38,209 bases of DNA from an uncultured Pelagibacteraceae bacterium. GTDB taxonomy: Bacteria > Pseudomonadota > Alphaproteobacteria > Pelagibacterales > Pelagibacteraceae. Shown here piece after piece: positions 25,697 through 33,135 of this stretch. The position numbers and the translations under genes were made by a program. The stretch spans positions 1-38,209 of the forward strand of contig CACJQI010000012.1 in assembly GCA_902595535.1 (NCBI GenBank), read 5' to 3'. The notes under the pieces are model-generated. The model saw nothing but the letters and a program-made list of their open reading frames with translations, ran no database searches and had not been told where the DNA came from. Numbering within the stretch: the first letter of the stretch is position 1; every line of letters starts with the position of its first letter.

Positions 25697-27655
25697 ATGA
25701 CCAAAAAAATTTGGCAAGCATCCCTAAATCAAAAAAAAAATTCAATTCTTAATAATTTTGAAAAATATATTTCTAAAAAACTTAATAAAAATTTTAATGG
25801 TGATTATCAAAAGATACTAAATTGGAGCATTAAAAATTCCCCAGAATTTTGGAGTACTTTCTGGAATTTTAGCAAAATCAAAGGAATAAAAAGTAATAAA
25901 AAAATTAAAAAATCCAGAATATTTTATAAAAATAAATTTCTACCTAAAAGCAAATTAAATTTTGCTGAAAATTTATTATCCAAAAATAATAATGAAAAAG
26001 CTATAACTTTTATAAGTGAAAATAATTATAGAGAAGAGAGAACTTGGGCCAAGTTAAATGGAAACACAAGTAAGTTAATACAGTTCTTGAAAGATAAAGA
26101 GATTAAAAAAAAAGATAGAATAGCTGCTTACATGCCAAACACTATTGAAACTGTAGAAGCTTTTTTGGCCACATCTTCAATAGGAGCAATATGGTCCTCT
26201 TGTTCGCCAGATTTCGGAGCAAAGGGGGTAATAGAAAGATTTTCTCAAATAAATCCAAAGGTATTATTTATTACTGATCAATATTTCTATAATGGAAAAA
26301 AAATTAATGTTTTAGAGAGACTTTCAGAAATTTTAAGAAACATACCTTCAATTAAAAATATTGTAATTGTTAGTTATCCTGGAAAAAAGTTTATAAATTA
26401 TAAATTATCATTTAAAAAAAATGTTTTTAGATGGAATGAATTAATGAAAATCAATTCTAAGAATATAAATTACTCCAAATATGATTTTGATCATGAGCTT
26501 GCCATACTTTATTCAAGTGGAACAACAGGAAAACCTAAGTGTATTTGTCATAGGACTGGAGGAGTATTAATTCAACACAAAAAAGAACATCAATTACATT
26601 GTGATATCAAAGAAGGAGATAATGTTTTTTATTTTACTACTTGTGGATGGATGATGTGGAATTGGTTAGTAAGTGCTTTAGCTTCTAAAGCCTCAATAGT
26701 ATTATTTGATGGATCGCCAATGTTTAAAAAAAATGATTTATTGCTAAAAATTGCAGAAAAAGAAAATATTACATTTTTAGGAATAAGTGCAAAATATGTA
26801 GATGCATTACGTAAATTGAAACCAAAACTAAAATATAAGTATAATCTAGAAAAATTAAAAACTATTTGTTCAACAGGATCACCTTTATCAAACGAAGGTT
26901 TTAAATATGTATATCAAAATATAAAAAAGAATGTTCATTTAGCATCAATTTCAGGTGGCACTGATATTGTTTCATGTTTTGTTTTAGGAAATTTATATCA
27001 ACCAGTGCACGAGGGGGAGATTCAAAATAAAGGATTAGCTTTAAATGTTGATATTTTTAATGACAAAGGAAAATCCATAAAGAATAAAAAGGGAGAATTA
27101 ATTTGTAAAAATCCTTTCCCTTCAATGCCATTGAAGTTTTGGAATGATAAAAATGATAAAAAATATAAAGATGCATATTTCAATCGTTTTTCTAATGTTT
27201 GGCATCACGGTGATTTTGCAGAAATAAAAACAAATAATGGTTTTGTTATATATGGCCGGTCAGATACTACTTTAAATCCAGGTGGTGTCAGGCTTGGAAC
27301 AGCAGAAATTTATTCTGAAGTTGAAAAATTTAAGGAAGTAAAAGAGTCAATTGTTGTGGGGCAATCTTGGGATGACGATGTTAGAATTGTTTTATTTTTA
27401 ATTATGAATTCAAAATTTCATCTTACTGAAGATTTATTAAAAAGAATAAAAATGCAAATTAGAAAAAATGCCTCTCCAAGACATGTTCCTAGTAAAGTAA
27501 TTGTGGTTAATGATATTCCAAGAACTAAAAGTGGTAAAATTGTAGAACTAGCAGTTAAAAATACAATTGAGGGAAACAAAATTAAAAATATAGAAGCTTT
27601 AGCAAATCCTGACGCTTTAAAATATTTTAAGAATTTAAAAGAGCTTAGTAATTAA
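25697..27655 (+). CDS. Acetoacetyl-CoA synthetase
   Basis: A 652-aa AMP-forming ligase of the acetoacetate-CoA ligase type, which activates acetoacetate with ATP and CoA. Visible: FAENLLS near the N-terminus, SSCSPDFGAKGVIERFSQI, P-loop LYSSGTTGKPKCICHRTGG, FYFTTCGWMMWNWLVSAL, GISAKYVDALRK, GGTDIVSCF, YGRSDTTLNPGGVRLGTAEIY, and IPRTKSGKIVELAVKN with the adenylation lysine. The order of these blocks separates it from plain acetyl-CoA synthetase. Its stop and the next gene's start are directly adjacent, so it shares an operon with the aminotransferase. The pathway could be ketone-body or polyhydroxybutyrate-type carbon use. Confidence 0.9.
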   Translation: MTKKIWQASLNQKKNSILNNFEKYISKKLNKNFNGDYQKILNWSIKNSPEFWSTFWNFSKIKGIKSNKKIKKSRIFYKNKFLPKSKLNFAENLLSKNNNEKAITFISENNYREERTWAKLNGNTSKLIQFLKDKEIKKKDRIAAYMPNTIETVEAFLATSSIGAIWSSCSPDFGAKGVIERFSQINPKVLFITDQYFYNGKKINVLERLSEILRNIPSIKNIVIVSYPGKKFINYKLSFKKNVFRWNELMKINSKNINYSKYDFDHELAILYSSGTTGKPKCICHRTGGVLIQHKKEHQLHCDIKEGDNVFYFTTCGWMMWNWLVSALASKASIVLFDGSPMFKKNDLLLKIAEKENITFLGISAKYVDALRKLKPKLKYKYNLEKLKTICSTGSPLSNEGFKYVYQNIKKNVHLASISGGTDIVSCFVLGNLYQPVHEGEIQNKGLALNVDIFNDKGKSIKNKKGELICKNPFPSMPLKFWNDKNDKKYKDAYFNRFSNVWHHGDFAEIKTNNGFVIYGRSDTTLNPGGVRLGTAEIYSEVEKFKEVKESIVVGQSWDDDVRIVLFLIMNSKFHLTEDLLKRIKMQIRKNASPRHVPSKVIVVNDIPRTKSGKIVELAVKNTIEGNKIKNIEALANPDALKYFKNLKELSN

Positions 27656-28882
27656 ATGTTAAAAGATTTAGTTAAAAACCTTAAACCATCTTCAACATTA
27701 GCAATAAATGAGACTTCTAGAAAATTAGAAGATCAAGGAAAAAAAATATTCAAATTTGGTTTTGGACAATCTCCATTTAAAGTTCCAATTGATGTTGTAG
27801 AGGAATTGAAAACTAATGCCCATCAAAATCAATATTTACCCATGCAAGGATTATCCAAGTTGAGAGATGCAGTGGCAAAATATACTTCCAGTAAAAAAAG
27901 TTTAAATTATAAATCTGAAAATGTAATAATAGGACCAGGATCTAAGGAATTAATGTTTTTATTACATATAATTTTTGATGGAGAAATTATTTTACCAGCT
28001 CCAAGCTGGGTTTCTTATGCACCCCAGGCTATACTAGGAAGAAATAAAGTAAAGATTTTACAAACCAAAGCAGAAAATAATTGGTTCCCAACAGCAAAAG
28101 AAATTGAGAAATTTATTATAAAAGATAAACATAAAAACTATTTATTATTTATTAATTCACCAAATAATCCATCTGGCCAAATTTGTGAAAACTTAGAAGA
28201 AATAGCTGAAGTTGCTAATAAATATAATCTCATTATTTTATCTGATGAAATTTACTCAGAACTTAGTTTTGAACAAAATTATAAATCTATTTCAAATTAT
28301 TGTCCTAACAAAACAATTATAAGTACTGGATTAAGCAAATGGTGTGGAGCTGGTGGATGGCGATTGGGTTATTTCATAGTACCAGACTCCTTAAATAAAA
28401 TTAAAGATATAATAAATGTTTTAGCAAGCGAAACTTTTTCTGCTGTCAGTGCTCCTATTCAATATGCAGCGATTAAAGCTTATCAAAATGATCACTCAGA
28501 TTATATTAATAAATCAAGAAATATTTTAAAAGCAGTTGGTAATTATGTTTATGAAAATTTAAAATCAAATAAAGTTTTAATTAATAAACCTCAAGGTGGA
28601 TTTTATTTGATGCCAGATTTTTTGAATAAAAAGTTTAATTCTTCAGCTGAAATGTGTGACGATATCTTAAATAAGACAGGTGTTGCTTTATTACCTGGAT
28701 CTGATTTTGGCTTTGATCAAAATCGAATGTTAGCAAGATTAAGTTTTACTGACTTTGATGGAAAAAAATTTATGGAAGAAATTGAAGACAACACAAAAAT
28801 TGATGATACTTTAATTAATGAGTTAGCCCCTAAGATAGTCGAAGGTGTTGATAAGTTGAAAAAGTGGTCAGAATCAATATAA
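27656..28882 (+). CDS. PLP-dependent class I/II aminotransferase
   Basis: A 408-aa fold-type I aminotransferase. Visible: FGFGQSPFKVP at the N-terminus, YLPMQGLSKLRDAVAKY, INSPNNPSGQ, ILSDEIYSELSF, and the PLP lysine K228 in STGLSKWCGAGGWRLGYF. ALLPGSDFG and RMLARLSFTDFDG near the end are typical of aspartate/aromatic-type enzymes. The substrate cannot be read from sequence; aspartate, aromatic or branched-chain amino acids are possible. It starts on the base after the synthetase stop codon. Confidence 0.88.
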   Translation: MLKDLVKNLKPSSTLAINETSRKLEDQGKKIFKFGFGQSPFKVPIDVVEELKTNAHQNQYLPMQGLSKLRDAVAKYTSSKKSLNYKSENVIIGPGSKELMFLLHIIFDGEIILPAPSWVSYAPQAILGRNKVKILQTKAENNWFPTAKEIEKFIIKDKHKNYLLFINSPNNPSGQICENLEEIAEVANKYNLIILSDEIYSELSFEQNYKSISNYCPNKTIISTGLSKWCGAGGWRLGYFIVPDSLNKIKDIINVLASETFSAVSAPIQYAAIKAYQNDHSDYINKSRNILKAVGNYVYENLKSNKVLINKPQGGFYLMPDFLNKKFNSSAEMCDDILNKTGVALLPGSDFGFDQNRMLARLSFTDFDGKKFMEEIEDNTKIDDTLINELAPKIVEGVDKLKKWSESI

Positions 28883-28920
28883 AATCTGACTATACATACC
28901 CAATTAATTACTGTTAGAAT

Positions 28921-28950
28921 TATAATATAAAAATAACGATACATGGGGAG
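28921..28950 (+). promoter_or_regulatory. -10 element and strong ribosome site for the TAXI binding protein
   Basis: A perfect TATAAT (28921-28926), with no clear -35, lies 29 nt before the start codon. GGGGAG (28945-28950) with a 5-nt spacer is one of the strongest Shine-Dalgarno sites in the window. Both fit a highly expressed solute-binding protein. Confidence 0.55.
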
Positions 28951-28955
28951 AAAAA

Positions 28956-29960
28956 ATGAAAAAAATAATTACATCTCTATCTAGTGCTTTACTGATATTA
29001 GCTGCATCTTTATCATTAACTGGTGTTGCAAAATCAGCAGAGTTTTTTACGATAGGAACAGGTGGACCGACTGGAGTTTATTTCCAAACAGGTAACGCAA
29101 TTTGTAAAATGTTACATAAATCTGCAATTGCTAAAGAACATGGAAGAAAAAAGGGTATAGATAAGGCTTACAGATGCACAGCACCTTCAACAGGTGGATC
29201 AAATTATAATATTGGCCAAATTGCTGCTGGCGAGTTTCAATTTGGTGTTGCTCAATCTGACTGGCAATACCATGCAGTGAATGGGTCAAGTAAGTGGGAA
29301 GGTAAACAGTATAAAGGCTTACGAGCTGTATTTTCTGTTCACAATGAACCATTTCAAATTTGGGCAAGAAAAAAAGCTAAAATCAAAAATTTTGCTGGCC
29401 TAAAAGGAAAAGTTGTAAATATTGGTAACCCTGGTTCAGGACAAAGAGGAACTATGGAAGAGCTTATGAAAGCAAAAGGTGTTGATAATAGTTTCTTTAA
29501 ATCAACAACCGAATTAACTTCATCTGAGCAAGTTAAAGCATTGTGTGATGGTAAGATAGATGCTTTTGGTTATTCTGTTGGATTTCCAAATGGAGCTATG
29601 GAACAAGCAGCAACTTGTGCAGCAAAAGCTTCTCCAATTAATTTAACTGGATCTGAAGTTCAGGGTTTAATTGATGGTGCAGATTATTATGCTAAAGCCG
29701 TAATACCAGCTGGAACTTACACAGGACAAAAAAAAGATGCTACTACTTTTGGTGTTAAAGCTACTGTAGTAACTAGCAATATGGTTGAGTCTGATCTTGT
29801 TTATTTAGTTGTTAAAGCAGTATTCGAAAACTTTGATGATTTCAGAAAACAACATCCTGCTTTTTCTTCACTTAAAAAAGAAGATATGATTGCAGATGGT
29901 TTATCAGCTCCACTTCATGAAGGTGCAGTTAGATATTACAAAGAAGCTGGGTTAATGTAA
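28956..29960 (+). CDS. TRAP transporter TAXI-family solute-binding protein
   Basis: A 334-aa periplasmic binding protein of the TAXI branch of TRAP transporters. It has a signal peptide (MKKIITSLSSALLILAASLS, cleavage likely near KSA-EFF) and the family start FTIGTGGPTGVYFQTGNAIC. Also GGSNYNIGQIAAGEFQFGVAQSDW, VVNIGNPGSGQRGTMEEL, and ALCDGKIDAFGYSVGFPNG. TAXI proteins carry dicarboxylates, glutamate or related organic acids in studied cases; the ligand here is unknown. A terminator hairpin stands between this gene and the permease. Confidence 0.95.
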   Translation: MKKIITSLSSALLILAASLSLTGVAKSAEFFTIGTGGPTGVYFQTGNAICKMLHKSAIAKEHGRKKGIDKAYRCTAPSTGGSNYNIGQIAAGEFQFGVAQSDWQYHAVNGSSKWEGKQYKGLRAVFSVHNEPFQIWARKKAKIKNFAGLKGKVVNIGNPGSGQRGTMEELMKAKGVDNSFFKSTTELTSSEQVKALCDGKIDAFGYSVGFPNGAMEQAATCAAKASPINLTGSEVQGLIDGADYYAKAVIPAGTYTGQKKDATTFGVKATVVTSNMVESDLVYLVVKAVFENFDDFRKQHPAFSSLKKEDMIADGLSAPLHEGAVRYYKEAGLM

Positions 29961-29982
29961 TCCAATTACTTAATTAAATTAA

Positions 29983-30013
29983 AAGGCCTGATTTTTATCG
30001 GGCCTTTTTTTTA
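29983..30013 (+). terminator. Rho-independent terminator between TAXI binding protein and permease
   Basis: AAAGGCCTGA (29983-29992) pairs with TCGGGCCTTT (29999-30008) over 10 bp with one G-U and a 6-nt loop, followed by a T run to 30013. It lies 22 nt after the binding-protein stop and about 20 nt before the permease start. Partial read-through would give much more binding protein than permease from one promoter. Confidence 0.9.
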
Positions 30014-30033
30014 TAATAAGGTATCTTTTTATA

Positions 30034-32355
30034 ATGAATCAAAGCATTAATGAAAAAGTAAAAAGTAAGATAAATGAAGATCTATCTCCAACAAGAAATT
30101 TAACAGGATTTCATCTCAAAATTGTAGCCTCAATTGCAATTATTTGGTCTTTATTTCAGCTTTGGTATGCTTCACCATTTCCTTTTATGTTTAATATTGG
30201 AATGTTTAAAGGACTTCCGGCTAGAGCTATTCATTTAGGTTTTGCTCTAACTTTAGCTTTTTTAATTTATCCAATATCTAAGGGAAAAAAAATTTCTATA
30301 TTTGATATAATCATAAGCTTTGTTGGAGCCTTTTCATGTCTTTATATATATTTTTTTTATGATCAACTTGTTGATCGAGGGGGAGTACTTTTAAATATTT
30401 CAATTAATGAAAATTATAATTTGCCTGTTGAATTAATTATTGGCAGCTGTGGTATATTGATTTTATTAGAGGCAACAAGACGTGCAATTGGTTTGCCATT
30501 AGTTATTATCGCAATTTGTTTTTTATTATTCTCTTATTTTGGAAGATATGCGCCAGAAATAATTTCTCATGGAGGTCTTTCATTAAATAGACTTGTTGGA
30601 TTTCAATGGCTTGATCAAGAGGCTATATTTGGAATTCCTATTGGCGTTTCAGTTGATTTTATATTTTTATTTGTTTTATTTGGTGCATTATTAGAAACCG
30701 CTGGGGGTGGTAAATATTTTTTAGACTTAGCATTTGCTATGGTTGGAAAGATGAGAGGAGGACCTGCAAAAGCTGCAATTTTAGGATCAGGGATGACTGG
30801 ATTGATTTCTGGATCTTCAATTGCAAACACAGTAACAACTGGAACATTTACAATCCCAATAATGAAAAAGACTGGATTTTCTGAGGAAAAAGCTGGTGCA
30901 ATAGAAGTTTCGTCCTCAGTGAATGGTCAAATTATGCCACCAGTTATGGGCGCTGCAGCATTTGTTATGGCAAGTTTTATTGGTGTTACTTATTTTGAAG
31001 TTGTCAAACATGCATTTTTACCAGCAATAATTTCTTATATTGCATTATTTTATATTTCACATCTTGAGGCTTTAAAATTGAATTTAAAAGGAATGGATGA
31101 TTCAGATGTACCAAATTTAAAAAAAACATTTTTGTCAGGAATTCATTTTTTAATACCAATCTTTGTTTTAATTTACATGTTGGTCTATCTAAGGTTTACA
31201 GCTTCTTATTCAATATTTTATGCAACTGTATCGCTTATATTTGTAAATTTAATTTATCTATTAACTAAAAACTCGAATTTTAAGGATGCTCTTAAAGAAT
31301 GGTTTAATCAAACAATAGTGGGCTTTGAAAAAGGTGCATTAAATATGGTTGGTGTTGGAATAGCAATTGCTACAGCAGGTATTATCGTTGGAGCAGTAGG
31401 TTCCACTGGTTTAAGCACAAATCTTATTATTGTTATAGAATCTATTGCAAAAGATAATGTTACAATTTTATTATTTTTAACAATTATTTTATGCTTACTT
31501 TTAGGAATGGGATTGCCAACTACTGCAAATTATGTAGTCGTAGCATCATTAATGGCAACTGTTTTGGTAGATGTAGGAAATGCTTCTGGTTTTATTTTTC
31601 CAATTATAGCAGTTCATTTATTTGTATTTTATTTTGGTTTAATGGCTGATGTTACTCCACCTGTAGGTTTAGCTTCATACGCTGCTGCAGCTATATCAGG
31701 AGGCGATCCATTAAAAACTGGCCTACAAGCTTTTTGGTACAGTTTAAGAACAGGAATTTTACCAATTGTATTTTTATTTAATCATGAACTTTTATTGATA
31801 GGAATAGAGAATATTTGGCACGGACTAATTGTAATTATAACCTCTCTTATAGGAATATTAGTTTTTACTTCTGCAACACAAGGTTGGTTTATTAATAAAT
31901 TAAGATGGTATGAAATTATTATTTTTTTAATTATTTCTATTTCTTTGTTGTCACCTGAATTTGTACTAAATAAATTTTATCCAAAATATAACTATCAAGA
32001 TATTTATAAAATTAGTTCAGTAAAATTAGATCCTACAAAGGAAGTTAGATTTAAAGTCACAAGACCAAGTCCATATGGAGAAAGATATAAACTTTTTGTT
32101 ATTAATAAAAATACTTTTGAAACAGAATATAATATTGAACAATATGGAATTAATCTTGTTAGAGAGAAAGATAAAATCATTGTTGATACTTTAAAATGGA
32201 ACGGAAAAGCTAAGAAAAGTGGATTTGAGATAGGTGATTTAATTAGTGAATTTAAAATAGAAAACTCTAATAGACCAAACAAAACTATAATTTATCCAAT
32301 AGCAATTTTATTATTATTTGTCTTTGGTTATTTAAATTTAAGAAGAAAAGAATAA
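30034..32355 (+). CDS. TAXI TRAP transporter permease, fused 4TM/12TM subunits
   Basis: A 773-aa membrane protein joining the small (DctQ-like) and large (DctM-like) TRAP permease subunits, the usual form in TAXI systems. The N-terminal four helices span about 29-160. The large part carries GSGMTGLISGSSIANTVTTG, SSSVNGQIMPPVMGAAAFV, GAVGSTGLS, LLLGMGLPTTANYV and LMADVTPPVGLASYAAAAISGG. The C-terminal part (about 650-750) is a soluble stretch like DUF3394 with a PDZ-like loop (AKKSGFEIGDLI), then a final helix and RRKE. Transport is driven by an ion gradient in this family. It follows the binding-protein gene. Confidence 0.93.
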   Translation: MNQSINEKVKSKINEDLSPTRNLTGFHLKIVASIAIIWSLFQLWYASPFPFMFNIGMFKGLPARAIHLGFALTLAFLIYPISKGKKISIFDIIISFVGAFSCLYIYFFYDQLVDRGGVLLNISINENYNLPVELIIGSCGILILLEATRRAIGLPLVIIAICFLLFSYFGRYAPEIISHGGLSLNRLVGFQWLDQEAIFGIPIGVSVDFIFLFVLFGALLETAGGGKYFLDLAFAMVGKMRGGPAKAAILGSGMTGLISGSSIANTVTTGTFTIPIMKKTGFSEEKAGAIEVSSSVNGQIMPPVMGAAAFVMASFIGVTYFEVVKHAFLPAIISYIALFYISHLEALKLNLKGMDDSDVPNLKKTFLSGIHFLIPIFVLIYMLVYLRFTASYSIFYATVSLIFVNLIYLLTKNSNFKDALKEWFNQTIVGFEKGALNMVGVGIAIATAGIIVGAVGSTGLSTNLIIVIESIAKDNVTILLFLTIILCLLLGMGLPTTANYVVVASLMATVLVDVGNASGFIFPIIAVHLFVFYFGLMADVTPPVGLASYAAAAISGGDPLKTGLQAFWYSLRTGILPIVFLFNHELLLIGIENIWHGLIVIITSLIGILVFTSATQGWFINKLRWYEIIIFLIISISLLSPEFVLNKFYPKYNYQDIYKISSVKLDPTKEVRFKVTRPSPYGERYKLFVINKNTFETEYNIEQYGINLVREKDKIIVDTLKWNGKAKKSGFEIGDLISEFKIENSNRPNKTIIYPIAILLLFVFGYLNLRRKE

Positions 32356-32375
32356 TTAGGTGTTAGCCAATTAGC

Positions 32376-32777
32376 TTATTTCATTTTTAATATCTTCCAA
32401 ACCCCTGATCCAGAAGTTATAATTTTATCATTACACTTCAATTCACAAAACAAAAATATAAGAGTATTTGTTTTTTTTAATATTTTTGTAAATCCAGTTA
32501 TCTCATCACCTACTTTTGAAGCTCCAATAAATTTTAAATCTAAAGAAATAGTTACACATGGCGATCCATTAGCTGCTCTATGAGCTGAGGTTCCTGCCCC
32601 TGCATCAATTAAAGCAGATAAATAACCACCATGAGTTATACCTGCAGCATTTAAATGATTTTCATTGATTGTAGATTTAAATTCATATTCTGTCTCAGAA
32701 ATTGTTCTAAATAAAACACCTCCATTGTGTTTCATAAATCCAGGCTTAATACTTATTTGTTCAAATTCATTACTCAT
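32376..32777 (-). CDS. PaaI-type hotdog thioesterase
   Basis: A 133-aa protein with the PaaI thioesterase fold: HLNAAGITHGGYLSALIDAGAGTSAHR holds the catalytic region and CVTISLDLKFIGASKVGDEI the hotdog strand. Such enzymes hydrolyse acyl-CoA thioesters; the substrate is unknown. The ATG at 32777 was chosen because the frame's earlier ATG at 32795 overlaps the small membrane ORF and gives only MYYKKN more. It is behind tRNA-Arg and the micro-ORF on the same strand. Confidence 0.85.
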   Translation of the reverse strand: MSNEFEQISIKPGFMKHNGGVLFRTISETEYEFKSTINENHLNAAGITHGGYLSALIDAGAGTSAHRAANGSPCVTISLDLKFIGASKVGDEITGFTKILKKTNTLIFLFCELKCNDKIITSGSGVWKILKMK

Positions 32778-32784
32778 ATTTTTT

Positions 32785-32883
32785 TTATAATACAAAAGTC
32801 AAAAATAATAAAATTATAAAAATAATTATAAAAAAATATATTACTGATTTTTGTAATGATGTTTTAAGTAGCCAATTTAACAT
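32785..32883 (-). CDS. Candidate 32-aa single-pass membrane micro-protein
   Basis: A 33-codon ORF directly behind tRNA-Arg. The start of the peptide is MLNWLLKTSLQKSVIYFF, and the rest is an Ile/Leu/Phe/Val-rich helix ending FVL, so one membrane helix of about 19 residues with a short basic head. AAGGGA (32889-32894) is a good Shine-Dalgarno site with a 5-nt spacer. The stop is 7 nt before the thioesterase start. No family is recognised. AT-rich DNA makes hydrophobic ORFs by chance, so this rests mainly on the ribosome site and placement. Confidence 0.5.
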   Translation of the reverse strand: MLNWLLKTSLQKSVIYFFIIIFIILLFLTFVL

Positions 32884-32896
32884 TCATTTCCCTTTT

Positions 32897-32973
32897 TGGT
32901 GGACCGCCCAGAACTCGAATCTGGAATCTCCCGGTTCGTAGCCGAGCGCCTTATCCAATTTGGCCAGCGGTCC
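32897..32973 (-). tRNA. tRNA-Arg (anticodon ACG)
   Basis: A 77-nt tRNA on the minus strand. The acceptor stem GGACCGC pairs with GCGGTCC, then discriminator A and encoded CCA. D arm GCCAAATTGGATAAGGC, anticodon stem CTCGG/CCGGG with loop CTACGAA (anticodon ACG, likely edited to ICG), T arm CCAGA/TCTGG with TTCGAGT. A perfect TATAAT lies upstream on the minus strand (33003-32998). Confidence 0.97.
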
Positions 32974-32997
32974 TTAATTAATTTATTTTATAAAAAT

Positions 32998-33003
32998 ATT
33001 ATA
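32998..33003 (-). promoter_or_regulatory. -10 element of tRNA-Arg
   Basis: TATAAT on the minus strand, 24 nt before the tRNA 5' end. No clear TTGACA lies at the right distance. The promoter would also serve the micro-ORF and thioesterase behind the tRNA. Confidence 0.5.
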
Positions 33004-33027
33004 AAGTTACTGCATTTTTTAATTTTA

Positions 33028-33044
33028 TTAACAATTTTTGTTAA
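33028..33044. promoter_or_regulatory. Inverted repeat between tRNA-Arg and aceE (candidate operator)
   Basis: TTAACAA-TTT-TTGTTAA is a perfect 7-bp inverted repeat with a 3-base centre, continued by TTTA/ATAAA on the flanks with one extra base. It lies in the shared divergent promoter region, 91 nt before aceE. It could bind a dimeric regulator. It does not match the E. coli PdhR site (AATTGGT-N3-ACCAATT). Confidence 0.45.
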
Positions 33045-33135
33045 ATAAAATTACAGCTTTGCATAAAATTCCTAATTAATGTGCTAAAATATCATTAAAT
33101 ATACTTTTTTTTTAGGTATATAAACCGTTTTAAAA

